DNA from: Amorphophallus konjac
Taxonomy: Eukaryota > Streptophyta > Magnoliopsida > Alismatales > Araceae
NCBI GenBank assembly: GCA_022559845.1
Contig: JAHNEJ010003582.1
Span: forward strand, 62,001-126,000
Reading direction: 5' to 3'
DNA length: 64,000 nucleotides
The translations under genes were made by a program, and so were the position numbers. Of the stretch, positions 1 through 10,169 are shown one piece after another (the first letter of the stretch is position 1; each line of letters starts with the position of its first letter). The notes below the pieces were generated by a model. The model had not been told where the DNA came from, made no database searches, and was given only the letters and a program-made list of their open reading frames with translations.

Positions 1-1600
1 GCGGGCGCATGTCCAGGATGGCCTGGACCTTGTCGGGATTGGCTTCGATCCCTCGCTGAGTGACCAGGAAACCTAGGAACTTCCCGGATCTTACTCCAAA
101 GGCGCACTTGGCGGGGTTGAGCTTCATGCAGTACTTCAGGAGGGTGCCGAAAGTCTCGGCGAGGTCGGTGAAGTGGTCATGGGCCCTCGGGGTCTTGACG
201 AGCATGTCGTCGATGTAGGCCTCGACGTTCCGACCTAACTGTCCCTCGAACATATGGTTGACCAGTCGCTGGTATGTGGCTCCAGCATTCTTCAATCCGA
301 AGGGCATCCGGGTGTAGCAGTACACGCCGTAGTCGGTGATGAAGGCGGTCCTCTCGACATCTTCAGGGTTCATTCGGATCTGATGATAACCCGAATAGGC
401 ATCCAGGAAACTGAGTATCTCGTTGCCCGAGGTTGAGTCAACCAATTGGTCGATGCTCGGTAGCGGATAGCAGTCCTTGGGGGTGGCCTTGTTCAGATCG
501 GTGAAGTCTACGCACATTCGCCACTTGCCTGTAGTCTTCGGCACAAGGACAACGTTGGCTAGCCACGTTGGGTACAGGACCGGTCTGAAAAGACCAGTTT
601 CTTGTCCCTTGGTGACCTGCGCCTTGATGATCGCCTGTTTCTCGGGCGCATGCTTCCTTCTCCGCTGCTGTACGGGTCTCACGGTGGTATCGAGGTTGAG
701 CTTGTGCGTCACAGTCTCCTCTGGTATACCAGGGAGCTGATCATCGGACCAAGCAAAGACCCGAACGTACTCAGAAAGAAACTCCTTGTATTGCTGCTGT
801 TCCTTTGGTGGTAGGTCGGCGCCGATCCTTACTCCTAGGGTCGGGTCGTCATTCAGGAATACCGTTAATAACTCGCCACCGGGCTCGGTGGTCACGGCTC
901 TTCCTTCGACTCCCCTGGGGCCCTTATCCTTCCCGTCCGGCCTTGAGGCTTCCACCGAGATGTTGTAGCACATTCTAGCCGTGGCCTGGTTACCTCGGAC
1001 TTCCCCCAACCCGTTTTTGGTGGGAAACTTCATTTTTTGATGATAGGTAGATGGTACGGCCTTTATTCGGCTGAGAATTTTTCGGTCGAAAATGGCGTTG
1101 CACGCTATCATACCTTTAATCACTATGAAGTCCACTATGACCGTAACGGTTTTGGGTGGGGTGCCGATAGTGACCGGCAGGCTTAGGGCTCCCTCGGGGT
1201 AGGTGGCCAGGCCATTAAACCCGCAAAGGGGCGTTCGGATCGGGCGGAGCTTGGACGGATCTTCCCCCATCTTGAGAAAACAGTCATAAGATAATACATC
1301 GGGGGCGCTCCCATTATCAACCAAAAATCCTGTCTACATTACAGTGATTTATCGTGGCCGAGATAACGAGGGCATCGTCATACGGGGTGCTCAGCCCTTC
1401 CAGGTCTTGGTCGGAGAAGACTATGACCTGGGGCTCCATCGGCGGGCCTCTGGGGGGCTCTAAGGCTCGGCTGGCTCGCTCGGCATGACGTTTCCTCCCT
1501 CGACTGGTGTCACCGCCCGATGCCGCTCCTCCGGAGATGACGTTGATGTGGACCCCACGGGGGGCGTTGTCGATCTCCTCTGCGGCGTCTCGTCTTCTTT
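1..1600 (-). pseudogene. Protease and reverse transcriptase region, frameshifted, partial
   Basis: After the gag frame the minus strand gives a linker with HINVISGG and VIVFSDQDLEG, the usual lead-in to the Tat aspartic protease. The protease active site region VDNGSAPDVL follows in a different frame: an extra T in a run of five T at about 1323-1328 places a stop directly before it. From there the frame is open to base 1 and encodes RT blocks including YPTWLANVVLVPK, FTDLNKATPKDCYPLP, FLDAYSGYHQIRM, MPFGLKNAGATYQRL and the catalytic YIDDMLVKT (bases ~200-216), ending in the thumb region at ANPDKVQAILDMRP. Gag-pro-pol would need two frame corrections, so this copy is called broken; programmed frameshifting is a less likely explanation. 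Confidence 0.85.
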
Positions 1601-3079
1601 GTGCCCGACCGTGAACCGGGCTAGGTGCCCCAGACGGATGAGGCGCTCGATCTCGTCCTGGAGCTGATGGCAATCTCCGGTGTGGTGCCCGTGGTCGCCG
1701 TGGAACAGGCAATGCTTGTCCCGCTTGCGGTTCTTCGACCTCATTGGCTCGGGCTGGCGGAGAAGTCCCGAGTCTTTGATGTCTTCATAGATCTCGTAGA
1801 CTGGCGCGGTCAAGGGGGTGTACCGCTCGTACTTTCTCTTGCGCTCTCCTTCTCGATCGCGCTTCTTACCCGAGCCAGGGTTTGGCTCGGAGGTCCGCTT
1901 CTTGTCCCCCTCCCGACCTGAGCCGGTTGCGTCTCGGCAGGCGCTGAGTACTTCTTCGCACTCGGCGTGGCGCAGTGCCAGAGTCACTAGCTCGGCAAGG
2001 GTCGAGGGAGGGTGGAGGACAAGCTCGCGGCGGAGATTCTCGTCCCGGGTGCCCCCGGTCAGTGCGATTGTGACTGAGGCCACGTCCAGGCGGGGGATCC
2101 TGAGGGCTTCCGATTTAAATCGGTGGACGTAAGTCCGGAGCCTCTCCCCTTGCGCCTGTTTGAGGGCCAGGAGCCCCGCTACTGACCTTGGGGGGGCGCT
2201 ACCGGCGAAACTCTCCTTAAAAATTCGCCCGAATTGCCTGAAGTCTCGGATGGACCCAGGGGCGAGGGCCCGGAACCATGCCTGAGCACCTTGGACCAGG
2301 GTGGCCGCGAAGGCTCGGCATTTGATGGGATCCGGCGTTCCATGAAGGGTCACCAGGGCGTCGAAGCTATCGTAGTGGTCGGCTGGGTCGCCCTGGCCGT
2401 CGTAGAGTTTGAAGGTTGGAATGGAGGCTCTGGGAGAGACCTCTGCCTTCAAGATGTACTCGGAGAAAGGGGATTTCTCCTCATCCTCCGGGAGAGAGGT
2501 CTTCTGCAGGGCGCGGAGGGCGCGCTCTTGCTCTGCGAACCGTCTCTCGAAATCTCGCAGCCGGAGGGACAGCTCTGGCTGCAGTCGCACCGTGGGGCTA
2601 GGGGGGGCGTCTTGGCGATCTCCCGGGGCACTAGTGCCCGGGCGCGGCGGCCTCGCCCCCTGCTTCCCTCTCCTCGGCGTGGAGGAAGCCTCTTGCTCCG
2701 CAGGCGGAGCTTGCGAGGGTCCTCCGACGTCGTTGCGGAGGAGCTGTCGGCCGCGGAGGGTGAAGCGGCCTCCGGCGGTGTGCTGCGTCGCACTCCTTCG
2801 AGGGGGACTTCCTGACGGGGCGCGTGACCTTGCGTCCCTGGCCGCCTGGGCCCTCATGAGCTCCACGAGGACGTCCATCTTTTCGTTGAGGGCCTGGAAG
2901 GCGTTGGCGCCACCGTCGAGGGGTGCCCCTGTCTCCGCCGGGGGGGGTGGTGGCCTGTTGGTGGAGATGCTGGCGTTGGAGGGGGGGCTCTGTGAGACCC
3001 TGGAGGGGGCGCCTCCCGCCGCCGCCACATCCTTACCTGCCCCACCGGCGGATCTCCTCCCTGAGCTTCTTCTCACCAT
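1460..3079 (-). CDS. Gag polyprotein of Tat-lineage retrotransposon
   Basis: This frame encodes 539 residues from the first ATG after the PBS (MVRRSSGRRS; the frame is open upstream through the PBS but without an ATG). The first ~200 residues are Pro/Ser/Arg-rich. Residues ~211-375 match the retrotransposon gag capsid family (PTFKLYDGQGDPADH, then AFAATLVQGAQAWFRALAPGS). A His/Cys knuckle CLFHGDHGHHTGDC sits at ~457-470, followed by the helix LQDEIERLIRLGHLARF, a layout usual in Tat gag. Gag assembles the particle and packages element RNA. The last ~45 residues are out of frame with the expected continuation: a 1-base shift near 1590 moves the protease-like sequence into another frame, so the C-terminus shown here is probably an artefact of decay. 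Confidence 0.85.
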   Translation of the reverse strand: MVRRSSGRRSAGGAGKDVAAAGGAPSRVSQSPPSNASISTNRPPPPPAETGAPLDGGANAFQALNEKMDVLVELMRAQAARDARSRAPSGSPPRRSATQHTAGGRFTLRGRQLLRNDVGGPSQAPPAEQEASSTPRRGKQGARPPRPGTSAPGDRQDAPPSPTVRLQPELSLRLRDFERRFAEQERALRALQKTSLPEDEEKSPFSEYILKAEVSPRASIPTFKLYDGQGDPADHYDSFDALVTLHGTPDPIKCRAFAATLVQGAQAWFRALAPGSIRDFRQFGRIFKESFAGSAPPRSVAGLLALKQAQGERLRTYVHRFKSEALRIPRLDVASVTIALTGGTRDENLRRELVLHPPSTLAELVTLALRHAECEEVLSACRDATGSGREGDKKRTSEPNPGSGKKRDREGERKRKYERYTPLTAPVYEIYEDIKDSGLLRQPEPMRSKNRKRDKHCLFHGDHGHHTGDCHQLQDEIERLIRLGHLARFTVGHKEDETPQRRSTTPPVGSTSTSSPEERHRAVTPVEGGNVMPSEPAEP

Positions 3080-3096
3080 CTCGACTTTTCGTGCGT

Positions 3097-3114
3097 TTCC
3101 CACAGACGGCGCCA
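3097..3114 (-). other. Primer binding site (PBS) of the Tat element
   Basis: The minus strand reads TGGCGCCGTCTGTGGGAA two bases after the LTR end. It starts with TGG, the complement of the tRNA CCA tail, as a PBS should. I do not assign the tRNA species. Confidence 0.8.
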
Positions 3115-3116
3115 GA

Positions 3117-3902
3117 TGAAGAGGCGAGATCTCGCGCTGGATCCTGAGCGGGCTGTGGATCACCAGAAGATGAATCTGCAAGATAGGGAAACGAATCAGA
3201 GGGCCCAGGGGATCTCCCTAGGAGAAAACTCTCCGATGGCTAAGTCAGTAGAGCTATGGTGGAAGCAATAATGGGGGGAGGAGAGAGCTGATGCGCGAGA
3301 ATCCTCTCCACCAGAGGGTGAAGCGAATCGTGCTCAGGAGCTTAGGGTGTATGAATGCTTAGTTCATCTTACCATCTTCCGGAGGGTATCCCTTGCTTAA
3401 ATAGTGCGCCGCCTTCAGGAGTCCTGTAAGCTGAGGGGTTCCCGGCGGGAGTTACGTCTTTAACGGGGGCTTTCATGGCCTGATCGTGGGAACGTTATCC
3501 CCTTGGAGTCCGGCGGCTCCCCTGACTCTCCCGCTGGCGGAGGACTCTGAACGGCTGCTCATGTGGATAATCAACCGGCCTTACCGAGTCTCGGGGATGC
3601 TAGCTCATGTCCGAGCGATAGGCATGGCCCGGCGAGGGTGGGGTCGGATAGGTCGGCTGGAGCCTATCTCTCTCGGACGGGGAGAGGGCTTTCGGCCGGA
3701 CCTTCCTTGGGACCTGACCGTTGTCTCGGGCCCTCCGAGCCTAGAAGGCCGCCGGGGGAGAGTTAGTTCCTCGAGTCTTATTTATCGGGCTTTTCTCCCT
3801 AAGTGGGCCCCGTGGGCTATCACTCGGGTGGACTCGCCTGGTTGGACCTTGTGGGTCTTATTGGGCTGCCTTTGTGGTGGGCTGCGGAAATCCCCTTCTC
3901 CA
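3117..3902 (-). repeat. 5' LTR of the Tat-lineage element
   Basis: On the minus strand the LTR begins TGGAGAAGG at 3902 and ends CCTCTTCA at 3117, giving the usual TG...CA ends with a short imperfect inverted terminal match. It is 786 bp. It is followed two bases later by the PBS. A TATA-like box lies near the middle on the same strand. The outer end (3902) is the less certain one, since the mate LTR is outside the window; flanking TATAT could be the target duplication. Confidence 0.7.
3397..3403 (-). promoter_or_regulatory. TATA-like box in the Tat LTR
   Basis: The minus strand reads CTATTTAAGC here, about 500 bases into the 786-bp LTR counted from its 5' end, a sensible U3/R position. Called from sequence and position only. 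Confidence 0.45.
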
Positions 3903-4649
3903 TATATATATATAATTAAATTGACCGATCTTTTCATTAATGTTTAACTTTTCAGATTGTATAATTAGATGTTAATTCTAACACTAAACTGATCATGAGT
4001 TGGAATACCACCCGAGATCCTACAACTGCTAGTGTATGTGCGGGAATCTTAGTAATTGACAGTCTACAGTACTGGGATGTACAACAACTAATTAATTCTT
4101 CGTCGCTCATCACAGGGCCATTTTTTTGATAGAATTATGAGGGTGACTTTGATAATAAAATAAGGGATAAATAAGATGAATTATTTCACCTACGTATCTT
4201 TAATTTAATTTAATATCAGGATTAAATTATCTGAGATCGATTAGAATTAAAGTCCTTATTCTTAAAATAATTCATTTTATCATTTTACACGGAATAAGTT
4301 ATTCTTAAAATAAGAGTAATTTATCTGATTTAAAAAGAGAAAATTCAAAAAATTATTCACCTGTACTCACCTCATATATCTTATTTTAATCTGTTATCAA
4401 AGTGACAACTACGAAGAAATAACATTAAGTAGAAAAAAAATCTAACTTTTGTAGAAATATTTGAGTCATCCGAACGAGAGACTTTTCTAACTCTAATTTT
4501 GAGCTCTAAAATTTTGTAATTCTTGATGATAATTAAATGGGAAGTCTGATTTGAACTAAATTAAATTGCTGAACTTAATTAAAGCGTTTTTCAAATGTTG
4601 TCCTATTAGAATAAAAGTTGCTTAAATATTGGCGGATGTGCGCTTTGTA
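3903..4649. other. AT-rich intergenic spacer
   Basis: About 750 bases of AT-rich, non-repetitive sequence with no open frame, RNA gene or recognisable element. It separates the Tat LTR from the reductase pseudogene. Confidence 0.6.
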
Positions 4650-4839
4650 CCAAGATAATTCAAACCCCGGGGTCTGAAAATGAGAAAGATGGAGGAAAAC
4701 TCATAGCTGGCAGAATGAACGTGAAGCTGGCCAGAAAAAGAGCCAAGGACAACAGGACAGCTTCCGGATCACGAGGCAGCAGAGGATAGCAGAAGCACCG
4801 GTACTTCTGTCTCTTCTTGCCCCGCCCTTTCTTTATATC

Positions 4840-5336
4840 CCTGCGAACTAGAAGACGTACTCCCCGCCTGCTTGCGGAAGTGGATGGCCCTGTACGCCGA
4901 ATATCTCCGCCAGCCCACACATGAACTCAAACCCCGGCCCAGCAGCTTCTTCGACGACCGCCGGACGGCTCCTCTTCCCCCACCGCTAGCTCCTCCGCCC
5001 ACCCCCACAGGCGATGTGCAGAAACAGCAGCAGCAGAAGAAGGTGGAAGAAAGATATCTCTGGCCGGGGGGGGTGTACATGCAACTCCAAATTAAGTGGC
5101 AAGATGCCATATAGAGTCACGTCCAACAGCGAGTTGCGGGATAATCACTCTTTAAAAACCACTGAAAGTGGGCGCTCCCAAAAAAAAAAAAAGAAAGCCG
5201 GACAGAAACTGTACGATGCTGTCGACGGCGGCAGAGCAGAGGCACTACGTACCACCCCCGGGCCTCTCGAACCGGAAGGCATGAACTGCATGCTCTTCAG
5301 CAGCTTGCGTAGTACTGCTCCCAGTCGCCTGCCACA
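4840..5336 (-). pseudogene. Reductase (DFR/vestitone reductase-like) pseudogene, exons 3 and 4 remnants
   Basis: This is a decayed paralogue of the intact gene at 7587-9213, in the same orientation. Bases ~4865-5012 match its last exon: minus-strand SSKKLL, then after a frame change GFEFMCGLAEIFG, corresponding to [23 protein letters not shown] in two halves. Bases ~5217-5336 match exon 3 (shared gcagagcagaggc, gggcctc, gaactgcatg, cagcagcttgc) with most of the middle deleted. The shared bases lie in the same order and strand. Frame disruption, the internal deletion and absence of exons 1 and 2 nearby make it non-functional. It probably arose by tandem duplication. Confidence 0.75.
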
Positions 5337-5386
5337 GCCAACCACGGACTCGAGTGTGCACGCACACGTACGGTCCGATTTCACTT

Positions 5387-5531
5387 ATATATATATGGGG
5401 GATGATTCGGTGGTGCCGGCACCACCTGGTGCCGACCCCACCCCCCCTCTCATTCGCCCTCCTCATAAATGCATGGGGGGGGGGGGCGCTGAGAGGGGGG
5501 GTGGGGCCGGCACCCCCTATATATATATATT
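5387..5531. repeat. Small fold-back (MITE-like) repeat
   Basis: A 145-bp segment folds on itself: TATATATATGGGGG at the left mirrors CCCCCTATATATATATA at the right, and inside, tggtgccgaccccacc with ccccctctca at 5428-5455 pairs with tgagagggggg and tggggccggcacc at 5487-5513. A related string (ctcccctctcattggccctcc) recurs at ~10091-10112, suggesting a dispersed family. No transposase and no clear target duplication beyond the TA-rich ends. Confidence 0.45.
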
Positions 5532-7586
5532 GTACTTGCCCTATTGTAATCATGCGTATTTCTGATCTATTTTTATTTTGCAGATATTTTTTAAAAAACT
5601 CTTGCAGAAGATAGAGTTACCTCTATCAGACTTGAAGATTTGATTGTAAAGTTGTGTGATAAATTAAAGTTGACTACAATTCTAGATGATGAGATTGTGA
5701 TGGAGACCCGAAATTTAAGAGAAATGTTAGCCTTTAGGAGTGACATGCCACTTTTAATCTCAGTCATTGGATCATCAAATCAAACAGTCGAGATGGAACC
5801 CCCCATCATATATATTTTAACCAAGAATATAATTAAAGTGAATCTGATATGAGAAGGAAGGTGAAGAACCATCTATCCGTAAACTTTGACGTACTAAAGA
5901 TGAAACTCGAAGGAAAGCTCCCTCCGCCAGAGAGCCTCCGCGGGGTGGCCGGAGATTCTTGTGGAACAGAGAGAGAGAGAGCTCCAGAGCCGTCTCACCC
6001 ACATGCGGAAGCGTGGCTATAACACTTGGGCCGACGTGTGCCAACCAGCTCCACTCACCCACGTGCCGAAGTGTGTGCTCATTAATTCTCCAGAAATTAA
6101 GTCAGCTGCCTAGCTCCACAGTGGTCCAACCCATGTCAATTTGTCATTTTTTCCAATCTTTGTAAGGTTAAAATTGTTGGTAACGTATACTGAAAATAGC
6201 TGGCGAGAATTAATAACAAATTAATTAGATCTAAAACATAAATTAAGAGATTTAAGAAAGCGTAGTCTTTTGATCGAAGCGCGATATCGTTGAACTAAGA
6301 GAATTTATTATCGGTCGACGTGCGGTCTTCGTGGTAACGGTCTCCTAGAGATACGATGACCTCAGGTAGGCGACACCCTCTCTCTCGTCGGCACGTCCTC
6401 GAAGAGAGCATTAACGAATCTCAACCCAACTTTCAATAACTCAGCACAAAGAAAATAACAATTGTGGAGGAAATAAAAGGTGAAGAAATATGGGACAGCT
6501 TTCACGTTGTTGCTCTTATAGTTGTGTTGTATTTGGGTTGGTCAAGAGGTCTATTTATAGGCCTCAAGAGAGACCCCCAACGTTCCTCCAATGATGGTCA
6601 CCCTTTTGATGTTTTTACGGCCGTGTGCACGTGCAATGTTTCCATAACGTTCAGCTTGTGAATGTTACTGAGTGCTATAGACATTGCCGTTGTAACGTTC
6701 ACCTTGTGAACGTTATGACACTGTCGTTAATTTTTTTTGTAAATCACACATCTCTAGTAAAAATTTATGCCTTGGTATTTAATTTTCTGTTGATAAAATT
6801 GTAATCGTTTTGATTCTAAGAAAAAATTCGTTGCTCAGTAAGTAATTAAGGACACCTTACTTGAAGTAAAAGAACCCAGATTTAGTAGACTGCACCCAAC
6901 CTCAAAACTGTTTTTTATGGACCAGTTAATTAATCCCAGCGTAGCCCAATTTAGGAGCTTATATATATAGTGTCACAATATTTCTTTATGGCTGTTCTCA
7001 TTAACGCTCAGGTGCACAATCACATAGAAGAAACCCCTGAGGAATGGGTGCACTTTTATATGTAACGCCTAAGATCACGGATCATTGAGCATCTATACAA
7101 CTTGATATTGCATAATTAACGTCGTTAACAAAAATAACGGTAAGCATTTATGCATGTATCGGTAAGGTGGGAATAAATAATGACATGTTATTACTGACAA
7201 TATATAGGCATATATACAGGATCAGAATAATCAGATCCAAACAGATCGGAACATACGTAAAAAAACCGAATCAACACCACCAAAGTCCACTAAACAAATC
7301 ATGCAACAATGTGTTCTGGCGCTTCATAGCATGCATTAATTTGGTGGAGATCTATTCATGAGGACCCCCCCCCCCCCCAAACCAAAGCTTCTTCCATTTT
7401 CTCACACTTTACTGATCGAACTCAAAAGAGAAGGATGAAGGAAATGCATGGCTGACGGAGGTGAACTGCAGGACAGAAAATAAAACAACGGGACGGATTC
7501 CACACGATCGAGGCATGCAGCTAGCAGAGAACAACAGAAGCGATTCACTTTCCATATATGCATGTGTTCTCCTTTTCCTTGTTGAA
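5532..7586. other. Intergenic region, mostly AT-rich, with an LTR-like remnant
   Basis: No convincing coding sequence. Bases ~6175-6750 have features of a minus-oriented solo LTR: the minus strand ends CGTTACCAACA at 6175, and a TATAAATA box on the minus strand lies at 6552-6559. The other end and a target duplication could not be found. A run of 14 C lies at 7365-7378. The last ~200 bases before 7587 are the 3' flank of the reductase gene. Confidence 0.4.
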
Positions 7587-9213
7587 TCAAAGGAAGCCCT
7601 TCTGCTTGCAGCAGTGGATGGACCCCTCGAACATCTCCTTCAGCCCGTAGTTGAACTCGAATCCCAGACTCTGCAGCTTCTTCGACGACAGTCGGAAGGC
7701 AGGCGCCTCCTCTTCCTCCTCCCCGTTCCTTCTTCCACCCACCAACCTGATTTCAAACAAACAAACAAAAAACACAGGTACGTAATATATATTCAGCCGC
7801 AGAGAAGAACGTGCAGACAAGATCAATAGGGGTTACTCGTCGGGGACGTGGAACTCGGGGAACCTGGCGCGCAGGAAGCCCGCCAGGGAGCGCATGGTGG
7901 TGTCGGCGGCGGAGCAGAGGTACCTCCCTCGGGCCTCCGGGCACTCGAACAGGAACACGTGAGCGGCGGCGACGTCGTCGATGTGCACGAACTGCATGTT
8001 CCCCAGCAGCTTGCAGTGCTCCCGGTCGCCTGTGCCATCAAGAGAAAGCAAGAAGAAGAAGGCGGAGTAGGCCGAAGAAAGCCACAGCGGCCGGAGGAAC
8101 CAGTCCAGTCACGGCCGAGCGCGACTCGCATGCAGTAGTGATTACAGGGAGTACATGCAGTAGAGACACATGAGTATGGCAATCAGAGAGGCCGATCATT
8201 TGGGTTCAGCATGCAACCGTACGTGCGAATCCAGTTATATTAATTAATTATGAGTCTCCATTCACAGTAACAGTGTTAAGGAATAATATTTGGGGGTACT
8301 GTACTGTCTCCTATATATAATAACACTTATATATATATATATATATATACCTCGGAGGAGTGCGAGGCTGGTGGCGTAGGAGGTTGGGAAGTGGGGGACG
8401 AGGAAGGGCCCGACCACGCTGGACGGCAGCACCGTAACCAGGTCGAGGCCGTGCTGCGCCGCGAAGTCCAGCGCTGCCCGCTCCGCCAGCGTCTTTGACA
8501 CGAAGTAGGACGAGATCGGCACATCCTGAGCCCTGCAGAACTCCTCGTCCGTCCACACGCTCTCGTCCAGCACCACCGTCTTCTCCCCTCCCTCCTGCAC
8601 CTTCCCACCGCCTCCACCGCTACCACAGAACACGACCGCGCTGGCTGAGGAGGTGTACACCACTCGTCGCACCGTCCCGGAGGCGGCGCATGCCCGGAGG
8701 ACCCCCAGCACGCCGTCCACGGCCACCCGAACCGCCCTCCGGTCGTAGTCCTCCGCATCGAAGTCCGTGGGCGTGGCAACGTGGAAGACGCCGACGCAGC
8801 CCTGGACGGCGGGGATGAAGCTCTCCGGACGGGTGAGGTCGGCGTCGAAGATCTCGAGGTTGTCGGAGGCGCCGGGCAGAGATGTTAGGTGGCCGGTCTC
8901 CTCCTTGAACTCTTTGAGAGTGCCGCACAGGTCAAAAGACCAGAAGATCCATCAGTAAGACCAAGATCACATACACACACACACGTACGCGCGCGCAGAG
9001 AGAGAGAGAGAGAGAAGAGTAATTAAGCATATATGCATGGGCGGATGCAACAGAACTGGGATCAGAGCGGACGGTGGCGCGGACGGCGTAGCCGCGGTCG
9101 AGGAGCTTCTTGACAAGCCAGGAGGCGACGAACCCAGCTCCGCCGGTGACGCAGACCTTGCCTCTCTTGCTCACCTCCTTGGCCACTCCTTCCGGTGATC
9201 CCTCACCCGCCAT
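7587..9213 (-). CDS. NAD(P)H-dependent reductase, DFR/vestitone reductase-like, four exons
   Basis: Exons on the minus strand are 9213-9057, 8911-8351, 8029-7837 and 7746-7587, joining in frame to 356 residues, the family's usual length. All four acceptors are AG and all three donors GT; the start of exon 2 is the least certain junction. Exon 1 gives the Rossmann nucleotide-binding motif [19 protein letters not shown]. The middle shows FHVATPTDF, the catalytic Ser in YTSSAS, the YFVSK catalytic pair and [11 protein letters not shown]. Exon 3 gives [16 protein letters not shown] and exon 4 ends in CCKQKGFL, very like the C-terminus of vestitone reductase. The family reduces carbonyls of flavonoid or related phenolic substrates in the cytosol; the substrate cannot be told from sequence. 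No stop or frameshift was seen. Intron 2 has a TA repeat. A TATA-like string on the minus strand lies ~100 bases upstream (9314-9319). Confidence 0.88.
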
Positions 9214-10164
9214 TCCCTAATTCGCCTCCTCACGCTGCCTCCCAGAGACTAATTGCGTTTTTTGGGCGGGGGTAGATTGGCAGATAGACTAGCCAGGGGT
9301 GGATACATATCGATATATAGAAATCTTTGCTCGACCGTACTCTCTTCTCACAATCTACTATTCCGAAGATTTCAAACAACCGCACACTTTTGCATGCCAA
9401 TCATTTGGAACGCTCTTCTGGACGTTTCCAAGGCACACGGTGATTATTTGGGATCCCTCTTATATATTATATATGTTTGGAATATTGTTCAGGAAGGAAA
9501 AGATCTAACATCAACTTGGGAATAAAAAAAAATATATAATATAATTTTGAGTTGGACAAATCAATCTTATGACTTTGACAGAGTTCACTTTCCTTTAAAA
9601 AGGAATTTGGGGTGAAGGAGTGGGGGGGGGGGGGGAGGTGATTAAATTTGACTTTCAAGAGGTTAAAATTATGACATTTAAATATTTTGAGTCTTAAATT
9701 GTTAAAGTGTTAAAATATAAAAAAGGCAATTAATCTCTGCGTACATACACGTCTTCCAGGTTGATTTTCCAAAAGACATCTTATCGTTAGATATTTTCTC
9801 GCATTATTAGACGCTCGGATAATAAATTTTAAACAGCTACTGCATCTGTTTTGAAATACATTTCACCAAAGTTTATATTAGATTTTCCAAATGATGTGGT
9901 AGAGAAACTTTTTAGTAATTAAGAAGTATCTTTATATTATATATTTTATTAAAATGAAAATTTAGTTCACTATTCTATTTTTTTGATGGCCAAAGATGAG
10001 CCCACAGTGATCTTGCTCTTTCACTTATTTGTGAAGGAGTAATGCTCTGTGCACCGAATCCGGTGTATAAAGTCATCTCAAATTACAATCTCCCCTCTCA
10101 TTGGCCCTCCAAAAGGTTGAAATGATCATTTTCGCTGTAAAAAGGACACCCCGCGTCAGATACG
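9214..10164. other. Intergenic AT-rich region upstream of the reductase gene
   Basis: Contains the likely promoter of the reductase gene on its left side (TATA-like at 9314-9319, minus). The rest is AT-rich with a G run at 9621-9638. Bases ~10040-10112 resemble part of the MITE-like repeat at 5387-5531 and are cut off by the LTR insertion at 10170. No gene seen. Confidence 0.5.
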
Positions 10165-10169
10165 TACGG

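Larger units (their letters stand above)
1..3902 (-). mobile_element. Tat-lineage Ty3/gypsy LTR retrotransposon, 5' part (truncated by window edge)
   Basis: Reading on the minus strand, the window holds in order an LTR, a primer binding site, gag, protease and the first part of reverse transcriptase, so this is the 5' end of a Ty3/gypsy element whose RNase H, integrase and 3' LTR lie left of base 1. The RT signature YIDDMLVKT and the gag C-terminal motif with spaced Cys/His (CLFHGDHGHHTGDC) are typical of the non-chromovirus Tat lineage. Coding integrity is lost through two single-base frameshifts (near 1590 and near 1325), so this copy is probably not autonomous. The 3' LTR and TSD cannot be seen, so age cannot be judged. 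Confidence 0.9.

Noticed and set aside
6175..6750. Solo LTR of a Copia-type element on the minus strand
   Set aside because: One plausible end (CCAACA) and a TATA box were found, but no second end and no target duplication, so it is mentioned only within the intergenic entry.
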